Assembly (NCBI GenBank): GCA_964528645.1
Contig: CAZGSR010000009.1
Location: 4,860-68,859, forward strand
Length of the DNA stretch: 64,000 nucleotides
Source: UBA5734 sp964528645
Lineage (GTDB): Bacteria; Bacillota; Clostridia; Saccharofermentanales; UBA5734
Direction of reading: 5' to 3'
The position numbers were made by a program, and so were the translations under genes. The notes beneath the pieces are model-generated. The model saw only the letters and a program-made list of their open reading frames with translations, ran no database searches and was not told where the DNA came from. Below, one piece after another: positions 26,504 through 35,019 of the stretch (position 1 is the stretch's first letter; each line of letters begins with the position of its first letter).

Positions 26504-28003
26504 TTATTTTTTCCTGGGATTGAGGCGCTGTCTGAGACGGCGCCTTTTTTCACGCAACAGGACGCGCTGGCGCCGCAGCTGGGCGAGATGGGTGGCATTG
26601 GCATGAGCGACAAAATCAGAGAACGACATGGCGGTCGGTTCATGGAGCCGACGGGCAAAGACAAGAAGGGTTGTGAGGCGCAGGCAGAAGGTCAGGATCA
26701 ACAGGACGTGGAATGGATTCATGACCTGGCCACGGAAAAACGGCAGCTGGGCTGCGAGCAGGACCGGACGCAGCAGATCCGACAGGAAGCCACCGATCAT
26801 AATCGCTGGCACAAAGCCCAGAAGGGCCATGGCAATGCTTTTCATGGCCAGGTATGCGCTGCGCTCGGCATGTGGTGCGAGGAAAATGGCCAGGCTCATG
26901 ATCGCCAGGTCGATTCCGATGTTGAAAATACCGGACAGGACATTGGACAGGTAGACGAACCAGTTGGAGTCAACTGTGGCGAACATCCAGGAAACGGGCA
27001 GGACCAGGGAGACGCCGCAGGACAGGATCAGGATCGGCTTGAAGCCGTAGTGGTCAAAAGCCCGCCCGATCCGGCGCAGGAACAGGATCGTGGCAATGGC
27101 CGGGATGATCTGGCTCAGAAGCGTCATCTGGCCGAGGGAGAATTTCAGGTCGTTGAACATGTAGACATTGTAGTAGGGCCCGGAAATCTGCATCGAGAAA
27201 CTCCAGCTGATCGTAAACAGGAGGTAGGCACGATAGCGACTGTCGCGCAGGGGCATCAGGAACTGGTGCATGGTGAAGGTCTGACGCTTTTGCTCCGGGC
27301 TGGTGTGAAACCAGGGCAAGTAGGCCTTTTCCGGGGGCCGGACCTTGGTGTAGAACAGAATGTCGATCAGTCCAAACAGGACGGCCAGGCTAAAGAACAA
27401 GGTGTATTTCCAGCGCCAGTCGCGCAGCAGCTGGAGCAGCTGGGACATCGTCAGGGCGTAGAACAGCATGGCGATGGTGAAGATCATCTGGCGCGTGGAG
27501 AAATAGCGGCCCTTGATCTCGGTCGGGATCAGGGAACCAAACCAGGTGTTGATCGCCGAATCGGCGATCCAGTTGAAGGTGGAGGTCAGGAGAATCGTCG
27601 CCACGACAATCAGGAATGCGGCCTGGCTGTTGAGCCGATTCCCCAGGATGGGCAGGAAGGCGAGGGTCAGAAAGGTGACCTTGGCCAGGGCACCAGCCAC
27701 CAGAAAGGATTGTTTGATCCGGCCCCGGCGCGCAACATAGATCGTGAATGGAACCTGGATCAGGACCGTGATGAAGGGCAAGGTCAGGATCAGGCCATAG
27801 GCACTGTCACTGACCCCGAGGTAATCCTTGAGAAATGACGTAAAAAGGGGGGATGCACCCGGATAGCCGGTGATGATGAAATAAGCCATGCCAAAGACAA
27901 TCGAGTAAATGGCTGCTCCCAGATCCCGCTGGGTTGCCGCATCCAGCGGCATGCCGTACTTGGGCAGGATTTCTTCACGGGAAATAGAAAATCGTTTAAG
28001 CAT
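26504..28003 (-). CDS. Major facilitator superfamily transporter
   Basis: A 499-residue integral membrane protein with about 12 predicted membrane helices in two halves, a central cytoplasmic loop near 225-245, and an Arg/Lys-rich C-terminal tail of about 35 residues (LRRQRVLLREKRRRLRQRL). The pattern RGRIKQSFLVAG after helix 2 and EIKGRYFSTRQMIF resemble a Firmicute MFS group of unknown substrate. GGGAGG precedes the start, and a TATAAT-like -10 lies at 28024-28029 on the minus strand. It diverges from the ECF sigma gene and ends in its own terminator. Confidence 0.88.
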   Translation of the reverse strand: MLKRFSISREEILPKYGMPLDAATQRDLGAAIYSIVFGMAYFIITGYPGASPLFTSFLKDYLGVSDSAYGLILTLPFITVLIQVPFTIYVARRGRIKQSFLVAGALAKVTFLTLAFLPILGNRLNSQAAFLIVVATILLTSTFNWIADSAINTWFGSLIPTEIKGRYFSTRQMIFTIAMLFYALTMSQLLQLLRDWRWKYTLFFSLAVLFGLIDILFYTKVRPPEKAYLPWFHTSPEQKRQTFTMHQFLMPLRDSRYRAYLLFTISWSFSMQISGPYYNVYMFNDLKFSLGQMTLLSQIIPAIATILFLRRIGRAFDHYGFKPILILSCGVSLVLPVSWMFATVDSNWFVYLSNVLSGIFNIGIDLAIMSLAIFLAPHAERSAYLAMKSIAMALLGFVPAIMIGGFLSDLLRPVLLAAQLPFFRGQVMNPFHVLLILTFCLRLTTLLVFARRLHEPTAMSFSDFVAHANATHLAQLRRQRVLLREKRRRLRQRLNPRKK

Positions 28004-28071
28004 ACGGACCTCCCGGCAGGCCTATTATACCACCCGAAGACATAAAGAAATCGCCTCCCTGCTGGATGAAA

Positions 28072-28080
28072 TGATATAAT
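28072..28080 (+). promoter_or_regulatory. Extended -10 promoter directly before the ECF sigma gene
   Basis: TG-a-TATAAT ends at 28080, 6 bases before ATG 28087, with no ribosome binding site between. The transcript is predicted to be leaderless. The consensus is vegetative rather than ECF-like, so auto-regulation by the encoded sigma factor is not evident here. Confidence 0.55.
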
Positions 28081-28086
28081 GGCGGT

Positions 28087-28719
28087 ATGTTTGCCAACAA
28101 TGAAAAAGAATGGATCGAACAAGCGATGAAAGGTGACGGGGACGCGTTTGGCCTGCTGGTGCAAAGCCACATGGCGCGTATTTTCAATGTCTGCCTCGGC
28201 CTGCTCGGCAACCGCGACGATGCCGAGGATTGCACCCAGGAGACGTTCCTCAAGGCCTATCGCTCCCTGTCCCTCTACCAGGGCCGGTCATCTTTCTATA
28301 CATGGATCTACCGGATCGCTGTCAATGTCTGTCACGATCTGCAGCGGAGCAAAAAAAGCCATCCGACCACCTCGATCGACCAGGAAAACGAAGAAGGGGA
28401 CTGTTTCATCCAGCTGCCGGACAAAAGTCCGCTGCCCGATGAGCAGGCGATCAACCACGAGCTCGGGCGCACGCTTTTGTACCAGATCAGCCAGCTCAAG
28501 CCAGCGATGCGCGAGGTCCTGATCCTGCGTGACCTCCAGGGACTGTCCTACGAAGAAATTGCCGCCCGGCTGGGGTTATCCGAGGGCACGGTGAAATCTC
28601 GCCTCTTCCGGGCCAGAAACCAGGTCATGTCCAGTCTGGAAGAACATCCTGGGTCTTCGTTTGGCCGACCGGAACAAATCCACGTGTTTTCCCGTCCAAA
28701 GCGCGGAAGGGAGGTGTAG
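28087..28719 (+). CDS. ECF RNA polymerase sigma factor (RpoE/SigW-like)
   Basis: A 210-residue extracytoplasmic-function sigma factor. Region 2 runs over about residues 8-95, with DDAEDCTQETFLKAYRSL and FYTWIYRIAVNVCHDLQR. Region 4 runs over about 130-185, with LKPAMREVLILRDLQGLSYEEIAARLGLSEGTVKSRLFRAR, whose last part is the -35-binding helix-turn-helix. The 3' end extends about 20 residues beyond the usual length. The next gene, 2 bases on, is its zinc-finger anti-sigma factor. The promoter is unusually close to the ATG. Confidence 0.95.
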   Translation: MFANNEKEWIEQAMKGDGDAFGLLVQSHMARIFNVCLGLLGNRDDAEDCTQETFLKAYRSLSLYQGRSSFYTWIYRIAVNVCHDLQRSKKSHPTTSIDQENEEGDCFIQLPDKSPLPDEQAINHELGRTLLYQISQLKPAMREVLILRDLQGLSYEEIAARLGLSEGTVKSRLFRARNQVMSSLEEHPGSSFGRPEQIHVFSRPKRGREV

Positions 28720-28721
28720 GG

Positions 28722-29663
28722 ATGATCCATTTCAGACGATATCGGCCAGCACGCCTGAGCGAAGACCTGCTGATCCGCTATCTGGAGAACGACATCCAGG
28801 ATGAAGAAAAAGCCAAACTGGAACGCATCCTGGCTCACTGTGCACCTTGCCGCAAAGAGCTGGAGCACTTGCGCCGCTGGCTGCCCTATCGGACTAAGGC
28901 CCGGCAGCAGATCCCGGCAACAGATCCTTCCCCCGAATTCTCGGCTCGCCTGCTCGAGTCGATCCGGCATGAGACAAACCAGGCCTCACAACAGACTGTA
29001 CGTACCCGGGCTCTTTTACCCAGACCTGCCCCGGTGCGCCGCCTCGGCCTGGTTGCCGCATCCCTCGTCGTTTTGGCTGGCTTGTGGTCTATTTATACTT
29101 TGTTTAATCAGCCAGCCCGTTCGACTGCACAGTTGCCTGAAACAACGGCAGCAGCGATGCTCGACCAAGCCTCAGACAGTGCCATTCCGGAAGCTGCCCT
29201 GGCACCCGATGTCACCGCCGCGGGTGGTTCTGGCAGCGAAAAAGGCCTGGTGGAACCACAACCGGGGACAGAATCCACCCCCATTGCTGAGGCCAGGCTC
29301 TTTACGACCGCCGTGCAGGCCTGGTACGCCATCCGCGAAGATTTCGTCCTGCCGGTTGAGCGCCTGTCCGCTCCCGGCGTGCCTGTCCTGGCCGGGGAAA
29401 TCCTGGCTGGGGCACGCGATGCCATCTGGATCGAGCCCGACCGACTGATCGCAGCCTGGCCTGTGGCAGCTGATGAGAACCTGGCAGATGCAGTGGCTGC
29501 TGCCGTGGCAGACCTCGCGCCAACGGTCAGCCTGGCTACTGTCTCGGCAGACGAAGCAAAGCAGCTGCTCAACGAGTGGCTCACCACCGAAGCCGCTGCT
29601 GCCTGGCAGGCCTTGCAACAGCCTGACTTCCAGTACCTGATCCTTGAATTTGGAGGAACTTGA
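28722..29663 (+). CDS. Anti-sigma factor, zf-HC2 type, membrane-anchored
   Basis: A 313-residue partner of the ECF sigma factor. The N-terminal cytoplasmic zinc-binding domain carries the HCAPC motif around residues 43-47. A membrane segment (LGLVAASLVVLAGLWSIYTLF) lies near 107-127, and an extracellular part follows. That part is low-complexity to about 190 and then folds into an alpha/beta domain resembling a sensor. It presumably holds the sigma factor inactive until an envelope signal arrives. The signal is unknown. Its stop codon overlaps the beginning of polA. Confidence 0.85.
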   Translation: MIHFRRYRPARLSEDLLIRYLENDIQDEEKAKLERILAHCAPCRKELEHLRRWLPYRTKARQQIPATDPSPEFSARLLESIRHETNQASQQTVRTRALLPRPAPVRRLGLVAASLVVLAGLWSIYTLFNQPARSTAQLPETTAAAMLDQASDSAIPEAALAPDVTAAGGSGSEKGLVEPQPGTESTPIAEARLFTTAVQAWYAIREDFVLPVERLSAPGVPVLAGEILAGARDAIWIEPDRLIAAWPVAADENLADAVAAAVADLAPTVSLATVSADEAKQLLNEWLTTEAAAAWQALQQPDFQYLILEFGGT

Positions 29664-29665
29664 TT

Positions 29666-32392
29666 TTGCCTGAAAAATTGATGCTGATCGATGGCAACAG
29701 CCTGATCAACCGGGCCTTTTTCGGTCTGGCCGGACGTAACCGCCTCACGGCACCGGATGGCACCCCGACCGGCGCCCTCTATGCCTTCCTGAATATGTTC
29801 CTGCGGTTTAAGGCCGACTATGGGCCAGACCAGATCGTGGCCGCCTTCGATCGCAAGGAACCGACCTTCCGCCACCAGATGTTTGACGGCTACAAGGCGA
29901 CGCGCAAGGGGATGCCGGATGATCTGGCTGTCCAGCTGCCTGTCCTCAAGGAACTTCTCGACCTGATGGGTGTGGGCCGGGTGGAGGTGCCTGGGTATGA
30001 GGCCGACGACATCCTGGGCACATTGGCTCGCAAGGCTGAGTCTCTCGGCTCTGACGTGGCGATCCTGACCGGTGACAAAGACAGCTTCCAGCTGGTCGAT
30101 GAGCACGTCTCGATCTGGCATCCCGTGACGACGACCGGCAAGACTGAGGTCCAGATCTACACCCCGGAATCGGTTCGCGAGCGATACACCATCGGCCCCG
30201 AGCAATTCGTCGACCTCAAGGCGATCATGGGTGATCCATCCGACAACATCCCCGGTGTCAAAGGCATTGGGGAAAAAGGCGCGCTCGACCTGGTCTCCCG
30301 CTTTGGCAGCCTCGACCAGATCTATGAGCACCTCGCTGAAATCAAGCCCAATCTGGCCACCAAACTGGCGGAAAACCGCGAGATGGCCTATCTGTCACGC
30401 CAGCTGTCGCAGATCGACTGTGAGGTGCCATTGCCGGTGTCCCTGGCTGAGCTCAAGTCTCTCCAGCCGGACCGCCCGGCTTTGCTGGAGATGCTGGCCC
30501 GGCTTGATTTCCGCAGCCTGGTTGCCAAGCTCGGACTGGAGTCTGAGCCTCTGCCAGAGGCGTTGGAACAGACGACTACAGTCGCCTATACAGCAGGCTC
30601 GATCACTGATTTCAAGGCCGCCATCCAGACCGTCAAAAACCAGCCCGATGGCTGCCTGGCGTTTATCCTGGGACCGGAGGGCCAACTGCTCTGGTCGATG
30701 CCTGAAACGGAAACCTGTCTCGTTCAGGGTCTGCCGGCACAGGATCTGGTCCAGGCCTGGTCAATTCTCGGCCAGGAAGCAGTTTCGACATTGACCTACG
30801 ATTATAAGAAAGCCTTACGCACATTTCGCTTGCCCGCTTTGCCGGGCCTGGTCCGGGATGTCCTGGTTGCTGCGTATCTGTTGAACCAGCTCGATGGCAA
30901 ACCGGACTTCACCCGTTTGTACAGCCGGGTCACTGGCCATCATTGGCCTTTCCAGGGCCCTGAGCGTGCTCGTGCCGGAACGGGCACTGCTCCCTCTGCC
31001 GGAGCCAGCCGGCAGCAGGACTTGTTTTCTGCACTGGAACCCTCTGCCACCGTTAACGATGCCCAGCAAACCTGGGAGTCCTGGACCCTCGAACAGTCAC
31101 CGCTGGCTGTCGCTGCCCTGTCCGATCTCTGGCAGGCCCAGAAGCAAGCCATTGCCGAGCGGGGGATCGAGCACTTGGCATACCAGGTGGAACTGCCCCT
31201 GGCGGGTGTCCTGGCCGAAATGGAACTGGCCGGGTTTGCCATCGACCAGGCAATTCTTGCTGACTTGTCACAGGATATGCAGGCGCGGATCGATGCCCTG
31301 CAGGAGCAGATTTTTGCCTTGAGTGGCAAGACCTTCAACTTGATGTCACCGAAACAGCTGGGCACAGTTCTGTTTGACCATCTCGGCCTGGCCACTGGCA
31401 AAAAGCGCAGCGGTGGCAATTATTCAACTGATTCGGAGGAGTTGGAACGCCTGATCGACCAGCATCCAGTGATCGCCCCGATCATTGAGCATCGTCTGCT
31501 GGCCAAATTACGTTCGACCTTTGTCGAAGGCTTGCGCAAGGCGATCGATCCGGCCGATGGCCGCGTCCATACGACCTTTAACCAGGTTCTGACTGCCACA
31601 GGCCGCCTGAGCAGCACCGAGCCCAATCTGCAGAATATTCCGATCCGCAGTGAACAAGGCAACCGGATCCGGGCCGCGTTTATTGCTTCGCCTGGCCATA
31701 TCCTGCTCGATGCAGACTATTCGCAGATCGAGCTGCGTCTTCTGGCCCATCTGGCCGAAGATCCGGCGATGCAACAAGCCTTCAACGAAAATGAAGACAT
31801 CCACACCAATACCGCCTGCCATATATTTGGCGTTTCAGACCGTGAAGTAACCTCTGCCCAGAGGGCGGTAGCCAAGACCGTCAACTTCAGCATCGTTTAT
31901 GGCATCAGTGATTTCGGCCTGGCCCGCGACCTTGGTGTCACGGTCAAACAAGCCCACCAGTACATCGCCGGCTACAACAGCCAGTACCCACAGGTCCGGG
32001 CCTACCTCGACCGTCTCGTCAAGCAGGCCTATGAGCAAGGCTATGTCGAGACGTTATTTGGCCGGCGCCGCTACCTGCCGGAATTGCAGTCGGCTAACCG
32101 CAACCTGCGCCAGTTCGGTGAGCGGGCGGCGATGAATACACCGATCCAGGGTACAGCCGCCGACTTGATCAAGATGGCCATGGTGCGGGCACGCAATTTG
32201 TTTATCCAGGAAGGCCTCCAGGCGCGTCTTGTCCTGCAGGTCCATGACGAGCTGATCGTCGAAGCCCCTCTGGCCGAAGCAAAACCTGCAGCAGCTTTGC
32301 TCAAGCAGGCCATGGAGGATGCTCTCGAGCTCTCTGTACCCCTGATCGCCGAGGTCAAGCAGGGCCAGCGCTGGAGTGAGTGCAAGGATTGA
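29666..32392 (+). CDS. polA: DNA polymerase I
   Basis: A 908-residue replication/repair polymerase. The N-terminal 5'-3' exonuclease domain (about 1-290) has MLIDGNSLINRAFF, YEADDILGTLARK and GDKDSFQLV. A middle 3'-5' exonuclease-like domain (about 300-490) lacks the metal-binding DxE motif, so proofreading is probably absent, as in many Firmicutes. The polymerase domain follows with DADYSQIELRLLAHLAED and VHDELIVE. The start is a TTG: 29666 lies 9 bases from GGAGG and is preferred to TTG 29660; ATG 29681 also fits. It follows the anti-sigma gene without a gap. Confidence 0.96.
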   Translation: MPEKLMLIDGNSLINRAFFGLAGRNRLTAPDGTPTGALYAFLNMFLRFKADYGPDQIVAAFDRKEPTFRHQMFDGYKATRKGMPDDLAVQLPVLKELLDLMGVGRVEVPGYEADDILGTLARKAESLGSDVAILTGDKDSFQLVDEHVSIWHPVTTTGKTEVQIYTPESVRERYTIGPEQFVDLKAIMGDPSDNIPGVKGIGEKGALDLVSRFGSLDQIYEHLAEIKPNLATKLAENREMAYLSRQLSQIDCEVPLPVSLAELKSLQPDRPALLEMLARLDFRSLVAKLGLESEPLPEALEQTTTVAYTAGSITDFKAAIQTVKNQPDGCLAFILGPEGQLLWSMPETETCLVQGLPAQDLVQAWSILGQEAVSTLTYDYKKALRTFRLPALPGLVRDVLVAAYLLNQLDGKPDFTRLYSRVTGHHWPFQGPERARAGTGTAPSAGASRQQDLFSALEPSATVNDAQQTWESWTLEQSPLAVAALSDLWQAQKQAIAERGIEHLAYQVELPLAGVLAEMELAGFAIDQAILADLSQDMQARIDALQEQIFALSGKTFNLMSPKQLGTVLFDHLGLATGKKRSGGNYSTDSEELERLIDQHPVIAPIIEHRLLAKLRSTFVEGLRKAIDPADGRVHTTFNQVLTATGRLSSTEPNLQNIPIRSEQGNRIRAAFIASPGHILLDADYSQIELRLLAHLAEDPAMQQAFNENEDIHTNTACHIFGVSDREVTSAQRAVAKTVNFSIVYGISDFGLARDLGVTVKQAHQYIAGYNSQYPQVRAYLDRLVKQAYEQGYVETLFGRRRYLPELQSANRNLRQFGERAAMNTPIQGTAADLIKMAMVRARNLFIQEGLQARLVLQVHDELIVEAPLAEAKPAAALLKQAMEDALELSVPLIAEVKQGQRWSECKD

Positions 32393-32460
32393 GAATCACC
32401 CTTTCTAGACTGGCCTGGAGACTGGATCTTTTAAGTAACGACCAAGGAGAAAATCAAACG

Positions 32461-33120
32461 ATGTTCATCATAGGAATCACCGGCGGCATCGGCTGCGGCA
32501 AGACAACGGTTGCTAATCTGTGCCGTCAAGCTGGACTTGCTGTCATCGACGCCGATGAAATCTCGCGTCAGGCGACCGCACCGGACGGTCTGGCCATCGA
32601 GCCCATTGTAGCTGCTTTTGGCCGCTCCGTGCTCGACGCCAAAGGCGGCCTGGACCGTGCCAAAATGGCCCGCCAGGTTTTTGCTGACCGCAGAGCTCTC
32701 GACCAGCTCAGCCAGATTGTCCATCGCGAAGTAATCGCGGAAATGCAGCGCCAGATCGAGAAACTCAAAGAAAAGAAGGTCAAAGCTGCGGTACTGGATG
32801 TGCCGATACCGGTTAAGCACGGTTTTCTCGATTCTGTCAACCAGGTCTGGGTTGTCTGGGCAGAAGATGAGGTGCGCATCAGCCGCCTCCTCAGCCGGGG
32901 GATGGCCGAGGATGACGCCCGGCGGCGGATCGCGATGCAAATGACCCGGGATGAATACCGGGCGATCGCCGACCACCTGATCGACAACAGCGGGGACTAT
33001 GGTGCGCTGGTGCAGTCGGTTGAAGCTTTGTTCAAGGATGAGCTGGCCAGCCGGGGCATCCGGTACCAATCTCTGAAGAGTGATGATGAAGGGGACGAAC
33101 GTGGTTTCAATCAGGCCTGA
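32461..33120 (+). CDS. coaE: Dephospho-CoA kinase
   Basis: A 219-residue kinase for the last step of coenzyme A synthesis. The P-loop TGGIGCGKTT is at residues 7-16, followed by VIDADEISRQ and the LID region RLLSRGMAEDDARRRIAMQM with its arginines. A C-terminal tail of about 20 residues is unconserved. ATG 32461 is preceded by AAGGAG. An in-frame ATG at 32380 overlaps polA and is rejected. It lies downstream of polA, a common arrangement in Firmicutes. Confidence 0.95.
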   Translation: MFIIGITGGIGCGKTTVANLCRQAGLAVIDADEISRQATAPDGLAIEPIVAAFGRSVLDAKGGLDRAKMARQVFADRRALDQLSQIVHREVIAEMQRQIEKLKEKKVKAAVLDVPIPVKHGFLDSVNQVWVVWAEDEVRISRLLSRGMAEDDARRRIAMQMTRDEYRAIADHLIDNSGDYGALVQSVEALFKDELASRGIRYQSLKSDDEGDERGFNQA

Positions 33121-33583
33121 CAGCGGGGTTGCAGATTCAAAAAGTTATCACCTGAGTCTTGCGCTGGCGGCCTTGAATCTGATGGCGGCCACAGGAACCG
33201 CGATCTACTTGTCGGCCCGCTTTGGCACAGATTTGTCTGGTCAGCCGTTGGCCCTGGCAGGCCTGCTTTTTACCGGCGGGCTGGTCCTGGTTGACCTGGC
33301 CTGGCTGGGTTTGATTTTATCCAAGTGGAGTAGAAGGGGCGCCAGTGCAAATCACCTGCAGCGCTTTTCACCCTTGAGGGCCCTCTCACGGTCACACAGT
33401 CTGATCGCCTGGCTTGTTTTCCATAGTGCGGTGATCCCACTCCTGTTCCTGGGTCCGAAATCCGGGGCATTGCACCTGTCACATTTTCTGGCATTTCTGC
33501 TGGCTGTGCTCATCATGGGATTGCTCCCAGTCGGCTTGATTGTCTGGCTCGATACTTACTTGGCCAGGAAACTGCAAGACTGA
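33101..33583 (+). CDS. Membrane protein, four predicted segments, unknown
   Basis: A 160-residue hydrophobic protein with four likely membrane helices at about 15-36, 50-74, 100-118 and 128-152, and a short cytoplasmic N-terminus. There is no recognised family motif. GTG 33101 has AAGGGG 7 bases upstream; GTG 33080 and two ATGs behind it are also in frame. It overlaps the end of coaE by 20 bases, so it appears to be the last gene of the ECF-polA-coaE unit before a strong bidirectional terminator. Confidence 0.65.
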   Translation: MVSIRPDSGVADSKSYHLSLALAALNLMAATGTAIYLSARFGTDLSGQPLALAGLLFTGGLVLVDLAWLGLILSKWSRRGASANHLQRFSPLRALSRSHSLIAWLVFHSAVIPLLFLGPKSGALHLSHFLAFLLAVLIMGLLPVGLIVWLDTYLARKLQD

Positions 33584-33626
33584 TAGATTCGAAGCAAGAC
33601 CATGCGCCATACGTGGCGCGCCAACA

Positions 33627-33667
33627 AAAAAAGGGCTTCCCAGAATGCATCTGGGAAGCCCTTTTGT
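33627..33667. terminator. Bidirectional terminator between convergent genes
   Basis: A perfect 16-bp stem, AAAAGGGCTTCCCAGA (33629-33644) with its complement at 33650-33665 and loop ATGCA. A and T runs on both sides serve the + strand operon and the minus-strand ychF gene. Confidence 0.92.
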
Positions 33668-33685
33668 CATCTTGTCTTCTGCTGT

Positions 33686-34777
33686 TCAGACGTTGAAGCG
33701 GAACAGGACGACGTCGCCATCCTGCATCACATATTCCTTGCCTTCGGAGCGGACCTGACCCTTTTCCCGGGCGGCTGCATAGGTGCCGCTGGCCATCAGG
33801 TCATGGAAATTGACGACCTCGGCCCGGATGAAACCGCGTTCAAAGTCGGAATGGATCTTGCCAGCCGCCTGGGGCGCCTTAGTGCCGCGCTTGATCGTCC
33901 AGGCTCTGACTTCGGTCGGCCCCGCAGTTAAAAAGGACATCAGGCCCAGCAGGTGATAGCCGGCCTTGATGATCTTGTCGAGACCTGATTCCTCAAGCCC
34001 CAGGTCCTGGAGGAACAGGGCGCGTTCTTCATCTTCCAGAACCGAGATCTCTTCTTCGATCTTGGCACTGATGGTGACGACTTCGGCATCTTCCGTAGCC
34101 GCTATGGCCCGCACGGTGGCGACATAGTCCGGCTCGGGTCCGGCCAGGGCATCTTCGGCGATGTTTGCCACATAGAGCACCGGCTTGATCGTCAGCAGGA
34201 ACAGGTCGCGCAGGTACGGTTTTTCATCTTCTTCCCACGTGAGGGTACGGGCGGATTTACCTGATTCGAGGCAGGCGAGGATTTTTTCCTGCACCTCCAG
34301 CTCGGCCTGGAATTTCTTGTCGCCGCCCTTGAGCATCTTTTTCGTCTTGTCGATCCGGCGCTCCATGTATTCCATGTCACTCAAGATCAGTTCAAGATTG
34401 ATGGTTTCGATGTCGCGGGCCGGGTCGGTCTGGCCGTCGACATGCATGACATCGGAGTCATCAAAACAGCGCACCACATGGACGATGGCATCGACTTCGC
34501 GGATGTTGGCCAGGAACTTGTTGCCAAGGCCTTCACCTTTGCTGGCGCCGCGCACCAGGCCGGCGATGTCGACAAATTCGATCGTGGCCGGGGTGTATTT
34601 TTCCGGATGGTACATCTCGGCCAGTTTGTCGAGCCGGGGATCCGGCACGGCGACAACCCCGACATTCGGATCGATGGTACAAAAGGCATAATTGGCGACA
34701 GCAGCCCCCGCCTTGGTGATGGCATTAAACAACGTGCTTTTGCCGACATTGGGCAAACCGACAATTCCCAGACGCAT
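33686..34777 (-). CDS. ychF: Redox-regulated ATPase YchF
   Basis: A 363-residue Obg-family P-loop protein that binds ATP rather than GTP and associates with ribosomes. The P-loop GLPNVGKST is at residues 7-15. It is followed by DIAGLVRGASKGEGLGNKFL, a coiled-coil arm and a C-terminal TGS-like domain ending in DGDVVLFRFNV. AGGAGG stands 6 bases before the chosen ATG at 34777; six residues of a longer frame are discarded. Its own promoter is visible upstream and the convergent terminator is at 33627-33667. Confidence 0.97.
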   Translation of the reverse strand: MRLGIVGLPNVGKSTLFNAITKAGAAVANYAFCTIDPNVGVVAVPDPRLDKLAEMYHPEKYTPATIEFVDIAGLVRGASKGEGLGNKFLANIREVDAIVHVVRCFDDSDVMHVDGQTDPARDIETINLELILSDMEYMERRIDKTKKMLKGGDKKFQAELEVQEKILACLESGKSARTLTWEEDEKPYLRDLFLLTIKPVLYVANIAEDALAGPEPDYVATVRAIAATEDAEVVTISAKIEEEISVLEDEERALFLQDLGLEESGLDKIIKAGYHLLGLMSFLTAGPTEVRAWTIKRGTKAPQAAGKIHSDFERGFIRAEVVNFHDLMASGTYAAAREKGQVRSEGKEYVMQDGDVVLFRFNV

Positions 34778-34806
34778 GAAGGTCCTCCTCATCAATAAAC
34801 AGAGGT

Positions 34807-34835
34807 ATTATGGCAGATTCTCGGCATCGGTTCAA
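34807..34835 (-). promoter_or_regulatory. Promoter of ychF
   Basis: On the minus strand TTGAAC (34835-34830) and CATAAT (34812-34807) are 17 bases apart, 30 bases before the ychF start. Confidence 0.6.
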
Positions 34836-34923
34836 CTCAAGGTGCTTTGTCGAGTGGCGGGGAGCGTCATCTGGCCGCTTCTCTCCTGAAAACAGCACAT
34901 CTGGCGGTTTGTTGCCAATAAGG

Positions 34924-34960
34924 CCCTGTCGAATTCTGGCGACTTTTGTCGTACGAATCC
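34924..34960 (+). promoter_or_regulatory. Putative alternative-sigma promoter, copy 2 (comM-dprA)
   Basis: The second copy of the 37-base element seen at 10345-10381, aligned without gaps. CGAATT at 34930-34935 and ACGAAT at 34953-34958 are 17 bases apart. TTTTG lies just upstream of the ACGAAT block. The start of comM is 59 bases downstream; at copy 1 the corresponding distance is 53. Association with two competence genes suggests control by a SigH/ComX-like factor. Confidence 0.6.
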
Positions 34961-35019
34961 ATCTGCCCGCTCACGATGCTTTTTGCTAGGGTGGAAGGCA
35001 GAACGAAGGGGGGCTTCTC

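Noticed and set aside
26459..27838. A 459-codon + strand frame opposite the MFS transporter
   Set aside because: The minus frame has twelve membrane helices, a ribosome binding site and a terminator. The + frame is a Gln/Asp/Gly-rich shadow.
29108..30331. A 407-codon minus-strand frame across the anti-sigma/polA border
   Set aside because: It crosses two certain genes and is Ser/Ala-rich low-complexity sequence from antisense reading.
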